32,808 bases of DNA from a virus: positions 1-32,808 of the IMG/VR virus record IMGVR_UViG_3300017734_000037, one strand, 5' to 3'. Position 1 is the first letter of the stretch; each line of letters begins with the position of its first letter. Under the pieces are notes generated by a model. It made no database searches, was not told the DNA's origin, and saw only the letters and a list, made by a program, of their open reading frames with translations. Below, one piece after another: positions 10,787 through 21,100 of this stretch. Made by a program: the position numbers and the translations under genes.

Positions 10787-12537
10787 TTCAAGAATTCATT
10801 GTAATCTTCCAATATGATGTTGTCTAGCGAGGCCTTGTTACTCCTGTCATCAAATAGTGAGGAAATTGTTTTATTCCCTATTTTGATTGTCCACTCCGCA
10901 CTTGCCTTATCAAAATTAACCTCAAGCGTTCCACCAAGCTGTTTTGCTAACTGACCATACGCTTGACTCAAGATTTCTTTTCTTTTGGCTTCTATGCTAG
11001 CGCTGTCTTTTGATGATTTGTTACTTGAGAACGCAATATCATAACCTAATTCAGAGGGTGTATTCTGATAATCGCTTATTTGTGCCACTGTTCCGCCGTA
11101 AGGTTTTATTGAAAACCCATCAATTCCCGTAGGCATGCTGCTGCTCTCTTCCCCACTTTTTTCAGGAGGAATACCCATTATGCTTACAGCGTTGGGCGTC
11201 ATTTGAGCATTACCGAATCCTCCACTATCGAATTTTTCACCAGCTAAACTTAAATTGCCACTAGCCGCTTGACCTGCTGCCAAAAGCCATTGGCGATATC
11301 CTTGAGGAGTATCAATAGGGTATGACTGACCCTGAACAGTCCCTGTAGGAGCACCACTAGAGTTATCAAATCCAAGCTCAAATCCAGCTGCCTGTGCGGC
11401 CAACTGAATCGCCCCTTGGTCTCCTGTGGAGTAGGCTATCTCCATTTGTCTGTAGAGCTCTGCTAAATCTTTTTTATCTCTTCCTTCAGGGTCTCTTGGT
11501 TCTTGAGTAAACTTAGTTACCTCTTCTGTCTGAACATCTATTGCATCCGACAAAAATGTAACAGCCTTAGCCCTAACATCTTGCCAACCCTTACTATCCA
11601 TAGCTGGAACGAGATTACCCCCTTGGTTTATGAACACAAGCGCATTGGGGTCGTCAATTTTCGACTCGTCCGTGGTGTACTTATCAAAAATATCTTCTTG
11701 AAGATGGTCAGAAGCCAATGATTGTAGCTTGGAGGGGCTGTCAACTATTGAGCTAATAAAGTCTGTTTTCGCAGGCTGATAAGCCTCGTTAAACTTCTCA
11801 CTAGTTGTGTTTAATCTAATATTCCCCTGAGTTGCCTTCCCTACCTCATCAACAAATCCTGTTACATCAGAAAAGTAGTCATATGCGGTAAACATCTGCT
11901 GACTCATATTTATCAGATTACCCATCGTCTGAAGACTGCGTGTCTCATAAGGCATAGTGGGGTCTCCAGTGGTAAATACAACTCCGCCTGTCCCATCTTT
12001 ACCTATAACCAACTCTGTGTTTCCGAAGTCCATATATCGACCTGTAAGGGTTGTAAGCCACTCATCGCCACGACTCAAGATAGAGCCTCCATCTATTGGG
12101 TTCCCTTCTCCATCAACACCCATTCTCATTTGCTCTCGCTTAGTAACAGCCTCATTGTATTGAGTGGTGTAGTTCTTAAAGTTTGTTATTGTGCCCTCTG
12201 TGTTCGAGAGGTTTCTCTTAAACTGAGCAACTGAAATCTGTCCACTCTTTAGAAGTTTCTCTTGAGTCAGTAGGTATTGCCTCGCATTGTTGGCGCCCTC
12301 AAACATCCAGTTATTGAAGTCAACGTCCATCCCAACGTCTAAGTTGTCCATATTGGCAAGCGTCGTAGATATGTTCTTATCTATCTCTGCCTTTGCCGCC
12401 ATTCTACGGTCACGCTCTAGATTAATAAAGTCTACGAACTTACCCGTAATCTCTGACCAATCTACTACGTCCTTACTTACATCTCTAGGAGCCCTAGTGA
12501 AGAAGTCTTGCTGCTGAAAATCTTGGTTTATTGCCAC
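10783..12537 (-). CDS. Putative internal/ejection virion protein (584 aa)
   Basis: I recognise no family. The 584-residue protein is hydrophilic and mostly helical-looking in its first half, with an N-terminal charged segment (ERDRRMAAKAEIDK near 40-53). From about 380 it is Gly/Ser/Gln-rich, with Ala/Gly-rich stretches such as LLAAGQAASGNL. There is no signal peptide and no clear membrane helix. The start is GTG at 12537-12535; its first base is the last base of the preceding gene's TAG. The stop TGA overlaps the ATG of the giant protein. It is the middle member of a three-gene unit (274, 584, 3551 aa) with its own promoter-like box upstream. Size order and position parallel T7 gp14-gp15-gp16, so an internal-core or ejection-channel role is plausible but inferred. 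Confidence 0.75.
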   Translation of the reverse strand: MAINQDFQQQDFFTRAPRDVSKDVVDWSEITGKFVDFINLERDRRMAAKAEIDKNISTTLANMDNLDVGMDVDFNNWMFEGANNARQYLLTQEKLLKSGQISVAQFKRNLSNTEGTITNFKNYTTQYNEAVTKREQMRMGVDGEGNPIDGGSILSRGDEWLTTLTGRYMDFGNTELVIGKDGTGGVVFTTGDPTMPYETRSLQTMGNLINMSQQMFTAYDYFSDVTGFVDEVGKATQGNIRLNTTSEKFNEAYQPAKTDFISSIVDSPSKLQSLASDHLQEDIFDKYTTDESKIDDPNALVFINQGGNLVPAMDSKGWQDVRAKAVTFLSDAIDVQTEEVTKFTQEPRDPEGRDKKDLAELYRQMEIAYSTGDQGAIQLAAQAAGFELGFDNSSGAPTGTVQGQSYPIDTPQGYRQWLLAAGQAASGNLSLAGEKFDSGGFGNAQMTPNAVSIMGIPPEKSGEESSSMPTGIDGFSIKPYGGTVAQISDYQNTPSELGYDIAFSSNKSSKDSASIEAKRKEILSQAYGQLAKQLGGTLEVNFDKASAEWTIKIGNKTISSLFDDRSNKASLDNIILEDYNEFLK

Positions 12538-13361
12538 TATCCTTCGTTTGTTGATGCCTGCGATATAAATCGGTTGTTATACGCCTCTGTTCCATATAGA
12601 GGGAAATCTGGCGCTAAAGCATCTGCCGCCCCAAATAATCCCCCCACACCTGCTGCTAGGTTTTGCTGCCTAGATGCTCTTAATCCTTCTGCTCGTTCTC
12701 TTAAGAACTGAGATTCGCCACCATATATACCTGCCATCTGCTGTGCCACCTGCTGTTTCTCTTGTATTACAGCCTCATCTCTAGCCTGTATCTGCTTGGC
12801 TTGTTCAGCCGCTAATCCAAACTGCTGTGCCGCTACTCCACCTTGAATGGCTTGTGCGGTTGCCTGAGCAGCCCTTGGGCCTGCGGCTTGCGCCGCATCA
12901 ATTTGCTGCGCTGACGCCACTTGAGTAGCTCTCATCGCCTCGTCAAAGGCTGTGTTGTCGATTCTTAACTCTTCTGATTCGAGCTTGCCAATCTCGGATA
13001 TGGCCTTGTTCATCATCCTCTTGGATTTCATCTCATCCTGCTGAGCCTGCCTCTTTGCTTTTATTGCTTGGGCAAAATTTACGATTCCCCCTATAACAGC
13101 GGACGCAGCACCAATAAAGGGCATTGCCGTCCCTACAGCACCACCAATCTTGCCTAGTAGGCCTAGAGCTTTGCCTGCGCCTCCTAAAGCTTGACCTGCG
13201 CCACCACTACCGATGTTGCTTGTAAAACCAGTTAATGCCCCTCCAAATTTTTGATTATAAAGAAGAGGGTTTGTATTTTTTAAATAATCCTGATAGAGAT
13301 TGCCACTCATCCCAGATTGGGGCGCATTGAAGTTTCCAAATTTGTTAAACCCGTTTGCCAT
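12537..13361 (-). CDS. Gly-rich internal virion protein with membrane helix (274 aa)
   Basis: From ATG at 13361 (MANGFNKFGNF) this is 274 residues. An in-frame GTG at 13379 would add six residues, but it touches the TATATTTG box at 13386-13379 and probably would not be transcribed, so I chose the ATG. Residues about 40-74 are Gly-rich with GGAG/GGA repeats. Residues about 72-100 (AVGTAMPFIGAASAVIGGIV) form a small-residue hydrophobic helix. This is followed by a basic stretch and a long Ala/Gln-rich, coiled-coil-like helix to about residue 215. This layout resembles small ejected pore proteins of podoviruses (T7 gp14-like, P22 gp7-like); the comparison is structural, not a sequence match. It is first in the ejection trio, and its stop overlaps the GTG of the 584-aa gene. 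Confidence 0.75.
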   Translation of the reverse strand: MANGFNKFGNFNAPQSGMSGNLYQDYLKNTNPLLYNQKFGGALTGFTSNIGSGGAGQALGGAGKALGLLGKIGGAVGTAMPFIGAASAVIGGIVNFAQAIKAKRQAQQDEMKSKRMMNKAISEIGKLESEELRIDNTAFDEAMRATQVASAQQIDAAQAAGPRAAQATAQAIQGGVAAQQFGLAAEQAKQIQARDEAVIQEKQQVAQQMAGIYGGESQFLRERAEGLRASRQQNLAAGVGGLFGAADALAPDFPLYGTEAYNNRFISQASTNEG

Positions 13362-13378
13362 AGAAAAAGTATATTTCA

Positions 13379-13386
13379 CAAATATA
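13379..13386 (-). promoter_or_regulatory. Bacteroidota-type -7 box TATATTTG before the ejection trio
   Basis: On the minus strand the short gap after the 289-aa gene's TAG (13396-13394) holds TATATTTG, a match to the Bacteroidota -7 consensus TAnnTTTG. The ATG of the 274-aa gene is 18 nt further on. I see no TTG at the usual -33 spacing. The same octamer recurs in two other gene-start gaps, which supports function. Confidence 0.55.
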
Positions 13387-13393
13387 CTAAAAA

Positions 13394-14263
13394 CTACGGC
13401 TTACTCTCCATATAGTCGGCCTCTACAGCGTATACTTCAGCCCTAGATGTTGTGTTTAAACTTAGGTCTATCTCCATAATGTGACCTGTAATACCAGCAG
13501 ACTCATTCTCACTAGGCCTTGCAGCAACGGATATGTAGTCTCCAGGCGCAGGGGGAGTGGGTGGATTAGGGACTGTTAGGTCAATAAATAACTCTATTGC
13601 CACCTTGTCTTTTCTGTTAATTATTTTAGTGATATTACCTACAGCAACCCTGTTTACATATACCAAATCATTAACCCTTATGGATGTATTTATTGGGAAT
13701 CCTAACTCATATTGAATAACAGTGTTGGATGGTGAGCTTTCAGCAGTGTATCCAATAGATGACATAAGGCCTGTAGGCGTGCCTCCAAAGTAACTTACTG
13801 AAGCGGGAGCCGTACCTACACCCTTAAAGAACCTAACGTTATCACCATACCCAACCTCTTTTATATACGCAAAGTGTGCGTTCTCTTTTTTAACAAAGGT
13901 CACTGTAGTGCCTGAGTCCATATCAGTCTGTAGGCTAGTGTCAAGGTTAGAAGACGCCTGAACCTCTGCCAAAGCCCTAATGGCCTTAAATACCTTAGAT
14001 GTTATGGGAGTCCCATTGAAACAAGTCTTTACCCTTGGCGTTACATATGGCAAGATTGATGAGTCTCCATCTATAGACTCTTCCATATAAAATGTAGCTC
14101 TCCCGTTTGTGTCTGTATTGTGAATATTTAGGTTGCCATTCTTAAACGAAAAAAAATCGCTATTCATCCCAGTCATATACTCAGGATAGAACGAGTAAAA
14201 GGAAACCCATCCGCCCACATTGTCATCCGATGATGTTGGTGTATATGTAACTGTATATGCCAT
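13394..14263 (-). CDS. Short-tail structural protein (289 aa)
   Basis: The N-terminal region VGGWVSFYSFYPEYMTGM, followed by FFSFKNGNLNIHNTD (residues about 16-50), is a pattern I associate with tail proteins of crAss-like and other Bacteroidota podoviruses, where a 'W-SF-SF-PE-M' segment precedes 'F-SFKNGNLY-HN'. The rest is beta-rich. Around residues 195-250, VNDLVYVN and GDYISVA suggest a small barrel resembling the recurring module of neighbouring genes. A proline-rich stretch (PNPPTPPAPG) sits inside it. The start codon overlaps the amidase stop as TAATG, so the two are translationally linked. It is likely part of the tail, between tail fibre/hub and internal proteins; exact position in the virion is unknown. 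Confidence 0.68.
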   Translation of the reverse strand: MAYTVTYTPTSSDDNVGGWVSFYSFYPEYMTGMNSDFFSFKNGNLNIHNTDTNGRATFYMEESIDGDSSILPYVTPRVKTCFNGTPITSKVFKAIRALAEVQASSNLDTSLQTDMDSGTTVTFVKKENAHFAYIKEVGYGDNVRFFKGVGTAPASVSYFGGTPTGLMSSIGYTAESSPSNTVIQYELGFPINTSIRVNDLVYVNRVAVGNITKIINRKDKVAIELFIDLTVPNPPTPPAPGDYISVAARPSENESAGITGHIMEIDLSLNTTSRAEVYAVEADYMESKP

Positions 14264-15141
14264 TATAGTTCTGTTAACATGATTAGTAATTCTTCCTGAG
14301 GGAACATATCACTCTTACCCTTGTTGGTGTTAGAATGCGATAGAAGGCCCCTGACGTGTCCGTAGTAGGCTTTCTCGTTCCATTCGAAGGCATCAGCACC
14401 TTTTTCTTTTATAAGGGCAGGGAGGCCTTCTCTGACATCTATATTATCTCTGTCTGCAATAAACAATATTAGTTTACGCAAAGACTCAATCTGAGCGTCA
14501 GAGTATCTATGCCAATTCTTATACCCCTTGAATTCCTTTGACAACTCGACCCTATGTTCTTCGTGAACGGTGTGCCCAGCGTATGTCTTGCCATTCTTTA
14601 GGTATCCGAAGTTACACACCTCTATACCTACACTATTTGTATGCATCTCCTGAAATCCGTTCCTTCCTAAATGCCAAGCATATCCCCCATCAGGAATACA
14701 CTTAACAATCTCACCGTCGTACTTGAACTCATCGTTGAATATAGATGGGCCACCCAAAACAAACTCGGTTGCAATTCTTCCTCTGCTATCTCTCCCCCAA
14801 TGGTCAACGGTTCGATATGGGTTATGCCATCCTGCTGTGTGGTGAAGGAACAGGTACTCCTTTGGGGTGGGGCCCCTAAAGTACTCACGCTTTGGAAGCG
14901 CATGGTAGTTAATAACAATTCCGTGTTGACTGTCTAGTGACTCTTGAATGTCTGTAGTCAGTCCAAACAACTCAGCCCAAGTCTTAGGACCTACTATGCC
15001 ATCTACTTCTAAATGGCTTTCAACCTGAAACCTCATTACAGCAGACTCTGTTATAGGGCCAAAAATCCCATCAGCCTCAATACCTAGTTCTTTTTGAATA
15101 GCCTTTACGTCTTCGCCTTGATGTCCTTTTTTTATTAGCAT
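14263..15141 (-). CDS. N-acetylmuramoyl-L-alanine amidase with peptidoglycan-binding domain
   Basis: This 292-residue enzyme should cleave the bond between N-acetylmuramic acid and L-alanine in peptidoglycan. Residues about 4-60 form a PG_binding_1 domain with two repeats (GIEADGIFGPITESAV and EVDGIVGPKTWAELF). Residues about 95-280 are an Amidase_2 (T7 lysozyme-like) fold: LFLHHTAGWH gives H100, AWHLG gives H157, GIEVCNFGY gives E174, and a C-terminal HSNTNKGKSDMF gives H269, K276 and D278. H100, H269 and D278 are the likely zinc ligands (D replaces the Cys of T7). There is no signal peptide. It overlaps the 2027-aa gene by 7 nt (ATGCTAA) and lies inside the tail operon with no holin beside it, so it may be a virion-associated lysin or the endolysin. 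Confidence 0.93.
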   Translation of the reverse strand: MLIKKGHQGEDVKAIQKELGIEADGIFGPITESAVMRFQVESHLEVDGIVGPKTWAELFGLTTDIQESLDSQHGIVINYHALPKREYFRGPTPKEYLFLHHTAGWHNPYRTVDHWGRDSRGRIATEFVLGGPSIFNDEFKYDGEIVKCIPDGGYAWHLGRNGFQEMHTNSVGIEVCNFGYLKNGKTYAGHTVHEEHRVELSKEFKGYKNWHRYSDAQIESLRKLILFIADRDNIDVREGLPALIKEKGADAFEWNEKAYYGHVRGLLSHSNTNKGKSDMFPQEELLIMLTEL

Positions 15142-18100
15142 GCTGCTTTATTTGTTACAACTCCACTTGAGTCGACTGTTAAAACATCTGTTCCAACCTT
15201 GTAAAATCCTGAAGAAACTATGCTAGTTCCTGCGGCATCACTATATATTGTATCTCCAACTATAGGTGTCCCTGCCGTTCCTGTTGCATCGTGATAATAC
15301 GTAGTGGCAGGAGTTCCTGCACAAGCTGTTGTGGAATGCGATGGATGATAAAACCCTGTAAACGAGCCAATGACTTTTGTTATTATACCATTCGCATCTA
15401 CAGTAATACTAACCATATTTGAAACTCCTGTAGTGTTGAATGTGCCAGCAGAAACTTTTGTAACCCCATTTGCATCTGTAAAAACATAATTATATCTCAC
15501 AGGTACGCCTCCTGTTCCCCCACTAAACGTGGAGTGGTATACTGTAATAGGACCTGCAATTTGGAATGATGGTAGCGCAGCAGGGCAAGCGACATTTACA
15601 TTGAACAACTGAGATTTAACCAAGAAAAGGTTAATTAGCAACCTAGATGGCGTCGCAGTTGTCTTAGGAATAACCATCACATATTCAGCCCCTCCAGTCG
15701 CAGATGTCACCTCTCCACTATTGACCACTAAGTTTTGCGTGCCTCCTAAGTTATAGTTTGTTCCGTCCCACTCTTTTATTGTGAAAGGTATGGTGGCACT
15801 ACCCGAAGATGGCAATGGAGCAACAACTCCACTATGAGAGAAAAACTTCTCTACAAATCCATCGAGAGACGATGTATATGAATTGTATGAGCTACTACCC
15901 AGGCTAGATATCATCATTCCTGCGTGGTTAGGAGTTGAAGATAAGTTGCCAAAAAAGTCTTGATTAGGTCTTAATCTTACAATAACTGCGCCCGTTGTAG
16001 TGTTAAGCTCTACAGGAAACTTATACAGCTCCTGCGCTAGGGATACGCCATCACCCCCCTCGCTAAATGTGCTACAGTCCTCAGCACAAGTGGGGCACGT
16101 AACAATGTCTGCCAATGCTCCTGAGTTTACGTAGTAAGCAACTCCATCTCCAAGACTATACAATCCGTCCGAAGCCGATGTAGTCATATTAGGAGTTGTA
16201 AACACTCCCGTAACCTTGTTCTTGTCATCTGCATCTATATAATAAATTGATGTTGAAGAACCTGTGCAACATACGTCATAAAGGTCGTCATCGAAAGAAG
16301 TTACAGGCGACACCTCATTAAATGTTCCTGTTCTAGTGTTCCTTAAATCCCAAACAAGGTATAAATGGTCTTCCCCAGAAGCTCTAGAAGTTAAGTTAAA
16401 ATCTCCAAAATACCCATTACCCGCACCTGTTGCTGTTACCGTCGGTATAGTGGTTGCGCTAGACAATATAGTCTGTATATCGGAAGAAGTGTACTGCGTG
16501 CTTGAAAGTAGGTGTTTAAAGTCGTGCCTAGTGCTCGTAGTCATATCATCCAAGGTGAATGACTCACTGTTGAAAGCTGCCATTCTTATAGTATCACCAA
16601 CAGCAGGAATTATTCCATTACCAGGTAGCCCTGCTGTTCCTATAAACTCACTAGCGAAAGCGCCAATGCCTGAGCCACAACTAAACTGCCCACCCTCAGA
16701 GGCTATGTACCCTCCCGATTCAATTCTAGACGCATTGTAGTTTACTTGAGAGCCATTATCCTCATCACTTGTAAGCATTATGTAGTATACATTCAGCCTG
16801 TCTGCTGATGGACAAGGGGCTGTAACCTTAAAGCTTCCCATAAGTCCAGATGGGTACGCCATGTTTAGATTAAGCCTTGTTGGCTTTGCTGACGTCTTAG
16901 TAAATGTGTAAGTAGTATCGGTAGTTATTGGAGAACCACTACCACCCTTAGCAACGCCATTCCACGTAATGGTAGGAGTAACACCAGCGGCAGCAGCCTT
17001 TGTTATTTCATATGGGTCTTCTATCGTGAATATGCCAGCACTTAATGATATCTCCGTCTCAGAAGTCACTGCGGCCACGTTAGTTATTTGACCCGTTCTC
17101 TTGTTTCTCAACTGACACGCAGTTGTGACTCCGCTAGTTACAAAAGTAGCGTTAGTGTCGATAAGCTTTAATGAATCTGCGGCACTTATAATAGTATAAG
17201 GTTGGCCTTGCGTTATGCCTATTTTTGAGGCGAACCCTAATTGTGTATCAGAATCAATAGTGGCAATCGGTACAGCAGTTTGTGTTGAGTCAACTCGGAC
17301 TACATCTCCCACCACCACTGATGTGGTAAAAGTTTGAGACTCGTCAATAAGCTTATTGGTGGCTCCTGTATCGGTTGCCGTTCCCGTTGACTTTGGGCTT
17401 GGATTGCTAGTTACATCGCCATCAGCGACAAAGTCTCTTATGTTTTCAATGTCAACCTCAATCGCTATATCGCCAACAGTATCTCCAACTTCTACCTCAG
17501 TGTCAGTTGTGCTACCTCCCTCAGAGATTTCGCTATCAATAAATCTATTTATGATTATGTTGCACGGCTCTACAAAAGTGGGTGCTGGTAAATTACTACC
17601 CGTGCTAGATAAGACATACTCCTGAGAGTGCTCGTCATACTCTCCCAAAGTAACCTTGTTTATAGAGCTCTTTAAGGAGTCTCTGAAGTAAGACTTCATA
17701 CCTACGTTGGACACTATCGCTATCTGGTCGTTCTGACCTCTAGCACCCGTGCCTGAAACCCTAATTACAGCACCCCTTTTGGCATCAGTAAAATAATAGT
17801 CATATCCATACTTAGCGAAACTCTCAGCGTTTCTACTAATGCCAAACTCCTCTGGCCTTGGTAGTTGATTCCCTAGGAAGGTGTTTGACTTGGCAAGTAA
17901 TTCGCTCCCCTCGTCATCTGACAATATGTTTTTAGATACCAATATTCTAGATATCCTATCCTCTTGGAGAGCCAATATATCTTCGCTTCTGTCAGCTAAT
18001 ATCATTATCTCTCCAAAGTTCTTATCAAGGTCTTTGTAGTTTATATCCGCTAGATTAAACTCATTAAGAGAGTTATAGTTCGTCTCATCATTAAAAAAGC

Positions 18101-21100
18101 CACTATACGTCATTGATGCAAACCTGTCAGCTTCCTTGTATTCTGTATCAACTTCGATAGATGCTCGCTCCCCTAAGAAGAACTTGTGAGAGGCTATCCT
18201 GTCTCCTATGCTTAATGACTCTACGCCATTGTAGAATGTGTAGCAATTGTGAAAGTTTAGGTCGCATATAGCGTCTGCGTTAGTGGCGGTGTCTTGGTCC
18301 TGAGTGTTCCCCTTATGGACTAGCTTCCCTGCGCCATCAGTAGATACATCAAAGACCTGATTACCTTCATAGTATATCTCTGATGTTATTTCTTCAGGCT
18401 GTGTCTCAAATGCATAGAACCCTGAGTTTCTTATAATTTCAACCTTTGCGGTTGTTTTCATTTTCTTATTAGCCCTACATCCATCTGCGCCTGCTTGAGC
18501 GAGTAGAACCAATCCCCCAGACGCGTTTATAAACTGAAACTTATGCTTGTTGTTTACTGGCAGGGGGTCACCACTAGAATAAAAAATAGCATTAGATGCG
18601 CTTGTTCCCGTATTACCATAGTATCTAACAGGAAGAGTTGCTGCTCCTGAGTCAAACTTGATATCTGCCCAATTTATACCTCCATTGTGCCCGTCAAAAA
18701 ACTCTTTGAAGTTGGCGTAATCAACTTGAGCCACAAATCTGTCTATTCTAAACTCGTCAACTATCTCTTCGCACCTAGCGGTAGTTCCATCTCTTTTGTG
18801 CCTTATCTTTAAAGACACTCTGTCTCCTGCGTTTATTGGGATGTTACCAGAGCCGTCAAAAAGTTTTATTTCTATAGGTGGCTGCTCCATATTTCTCGTT
18901 GAGACAGATTCTGGATTTATAGACACAACATCAGTTCCAGCATTTTCCACGCTCATTGAGGCTCCAGGCTTTATAGACATATAAAGACCTTGAAGTGAAT
19001 TACCTGCATTTCCTGGCAGTAAGCCCTCTCCAAACGCCTCAATATCCAAAACAGTGACCTTTTGAAGCGTGTTTAGTGCTCCCGAAGAGTCCGCCTTAAC
19101 GGTGAGCACATCGCCAGTCTTCATCTTGTTTTGATTGTCCCCCTCTAGTTTAAAATAACAAGTACCATCAGTGCTATCTACATATACCACATCAGAGAAT
19201 ATAGAATCATAGTCTCCTCCTGAACTTTTCAAAAAGAACTTGTACTTACTAGCCCACGATGGGGGCTTCTGTGTTATAGGAACCCTAGCTCTAACTATAT
19301 TAACTTCATCACTGCCACTAGCAGGTACATATGTAGTATTGTTTTCTGAAGTGAGCACTGTAGTGGCTCTATTGTGTTCGTCCAAATAGACAATGCCAAG
19401 GTCATAGTCTCTGTTGCTATGAAGAGACTTGCTACCATTGGCTCCTTGTGAAGAAAAGAAGTCAAGAGCGGTTATGTCGAAGTATTCGTAATAATCTGTA
19501 CTATCGTGATTTAGCTTGAACATAGGAAAGCTAAAAGACACCCCTGTGCTTCCAGCAGTGCTAGAAACCTCTATCTGTCTTGTCTCAACTATGGATGGCG
19601 AAGGAGGAACTACCTGGACACCTAATGAATCAATGCCATTCCCTACCACTGAAAGATTGCTTCTGCTTCTTGACCTTTCGTAAGCGCACATATATTGGTC
19701 CGTAAACGTAGCCCCAGAACAGAAATTATTATTATTTACGGTCTCTGATGTTATAATACTGCGTATGTTGGTCGTACCTGGCTGAGAACTCATATCGCGA
19801 CCTAAAGCCAATAAAAACTCAGTACTAGAAAATAATTCATGCACGGAGTTATAGTCTGTCGGCAACGTATATGTTATTTCAAACTCAAACTCACCCCCCT
19901 CGTCAGGAGTCTGCACATATGTAGACGCAGAGTTGTCTCTAGTAAAAACAAAAACAAGGCTTATTGTATTATTCTGCAACAGGCTAATCCCATTAAAATC
20001 TATAGTCACCTTACCATCAACTGACTTAGTGGAGGACGGAGACTCGATATCATATGTTATCGGAAAAAACGTGGTCGGCGCAGACTCTTTAAAAACAGCC
20101 GACGTTGTTGTTCTGCGCTCTGAAGTGTATGCTATCTTAACATCATTGCCATCCTCATCGGTCAAGTCCCTTCCATCATTATAGTTTCCATATACAAGCC
20201 TATTACCTGATATGGTCTGTGCCTTTGCTTTTAGTGGCACATTATCATATGCCCTAGCCAACTGATTCGATGGCAGCGCAGCATAGGCCTTACTGTTATC
20301 AAATACAATTGTTTTGTCAGTATTGTCGGTATAGCCAAGGTCTGCTTTGTCGTATGTTTGAATAACACTTATGGTATTAGTATCGCTTATCTTATAGCAC
20401 AATTGAATCTTGTCAACGTTACTGGGCCCTGTATTGAAAGTTACCTCAGCAGCGTTAAATCTATTCTGCATCCCTCCATTGTCATAGGAAGAGCGATTAA
20501 ACTCAAACGCCTTGGCTAGAAAAGCCAACTCACTAAATGAAGACAATGCGCTATACTCTCCGTCTCTGTATCTATATCTATATGCGAATGCAATCAGCTT
20601 GTCCTCAATGAAGTTCTCCTCAGCACCTGTATTTACCATATTGATTGATGGCGGAAGTGCGGGTGGCTTTACAATAACGCTGATGTCATCTTCAGTAATA
20701 TTATCCGAAAACGGACTCCCTGAAGGGAACTGATAGTGCCTTGTTACATTGATTCTTCTAGGAGGATTTAAGTCGTCAGTAAAGAACAACAAGTCTCCAA
20801 TTCTATTTACTCCCGTAATTAAATATTGAGGATTAAAGTTTAATACGCTAACCGACATGACATGATATACAAGTTGGTCTGTATTCATATTGTAAGACAC
20901 AATCATATCTACCGCATCGGTAGTCTGTCCATCGGCATTTGTGCCTCCTGGGTCGTAAACAAACCAATATATGGTTTCTTTAGTGTCGTCGGAATAAGCC
21001 CCAATACACTTAGCGCCAAATGACAATCTTTCCCCCGCAAACTCTAGTTCGGTTAGCCTCCTGCTTCCTTTTGCATTTTGCACAGCGCCTATATCGTCGT

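Noticed and set aside
13362-13379. GTG start six codons upstream of the 274-aa protein
   Set aside because: The GTG touches the -7 box, so it would lie at or before the transcription start.
16336-16740. 134-residue plus-strand open frame
   Set aside because: It lies wholly inside the 2027-aa tail gene on the other strand and has no phage-like features; a shadow frame.
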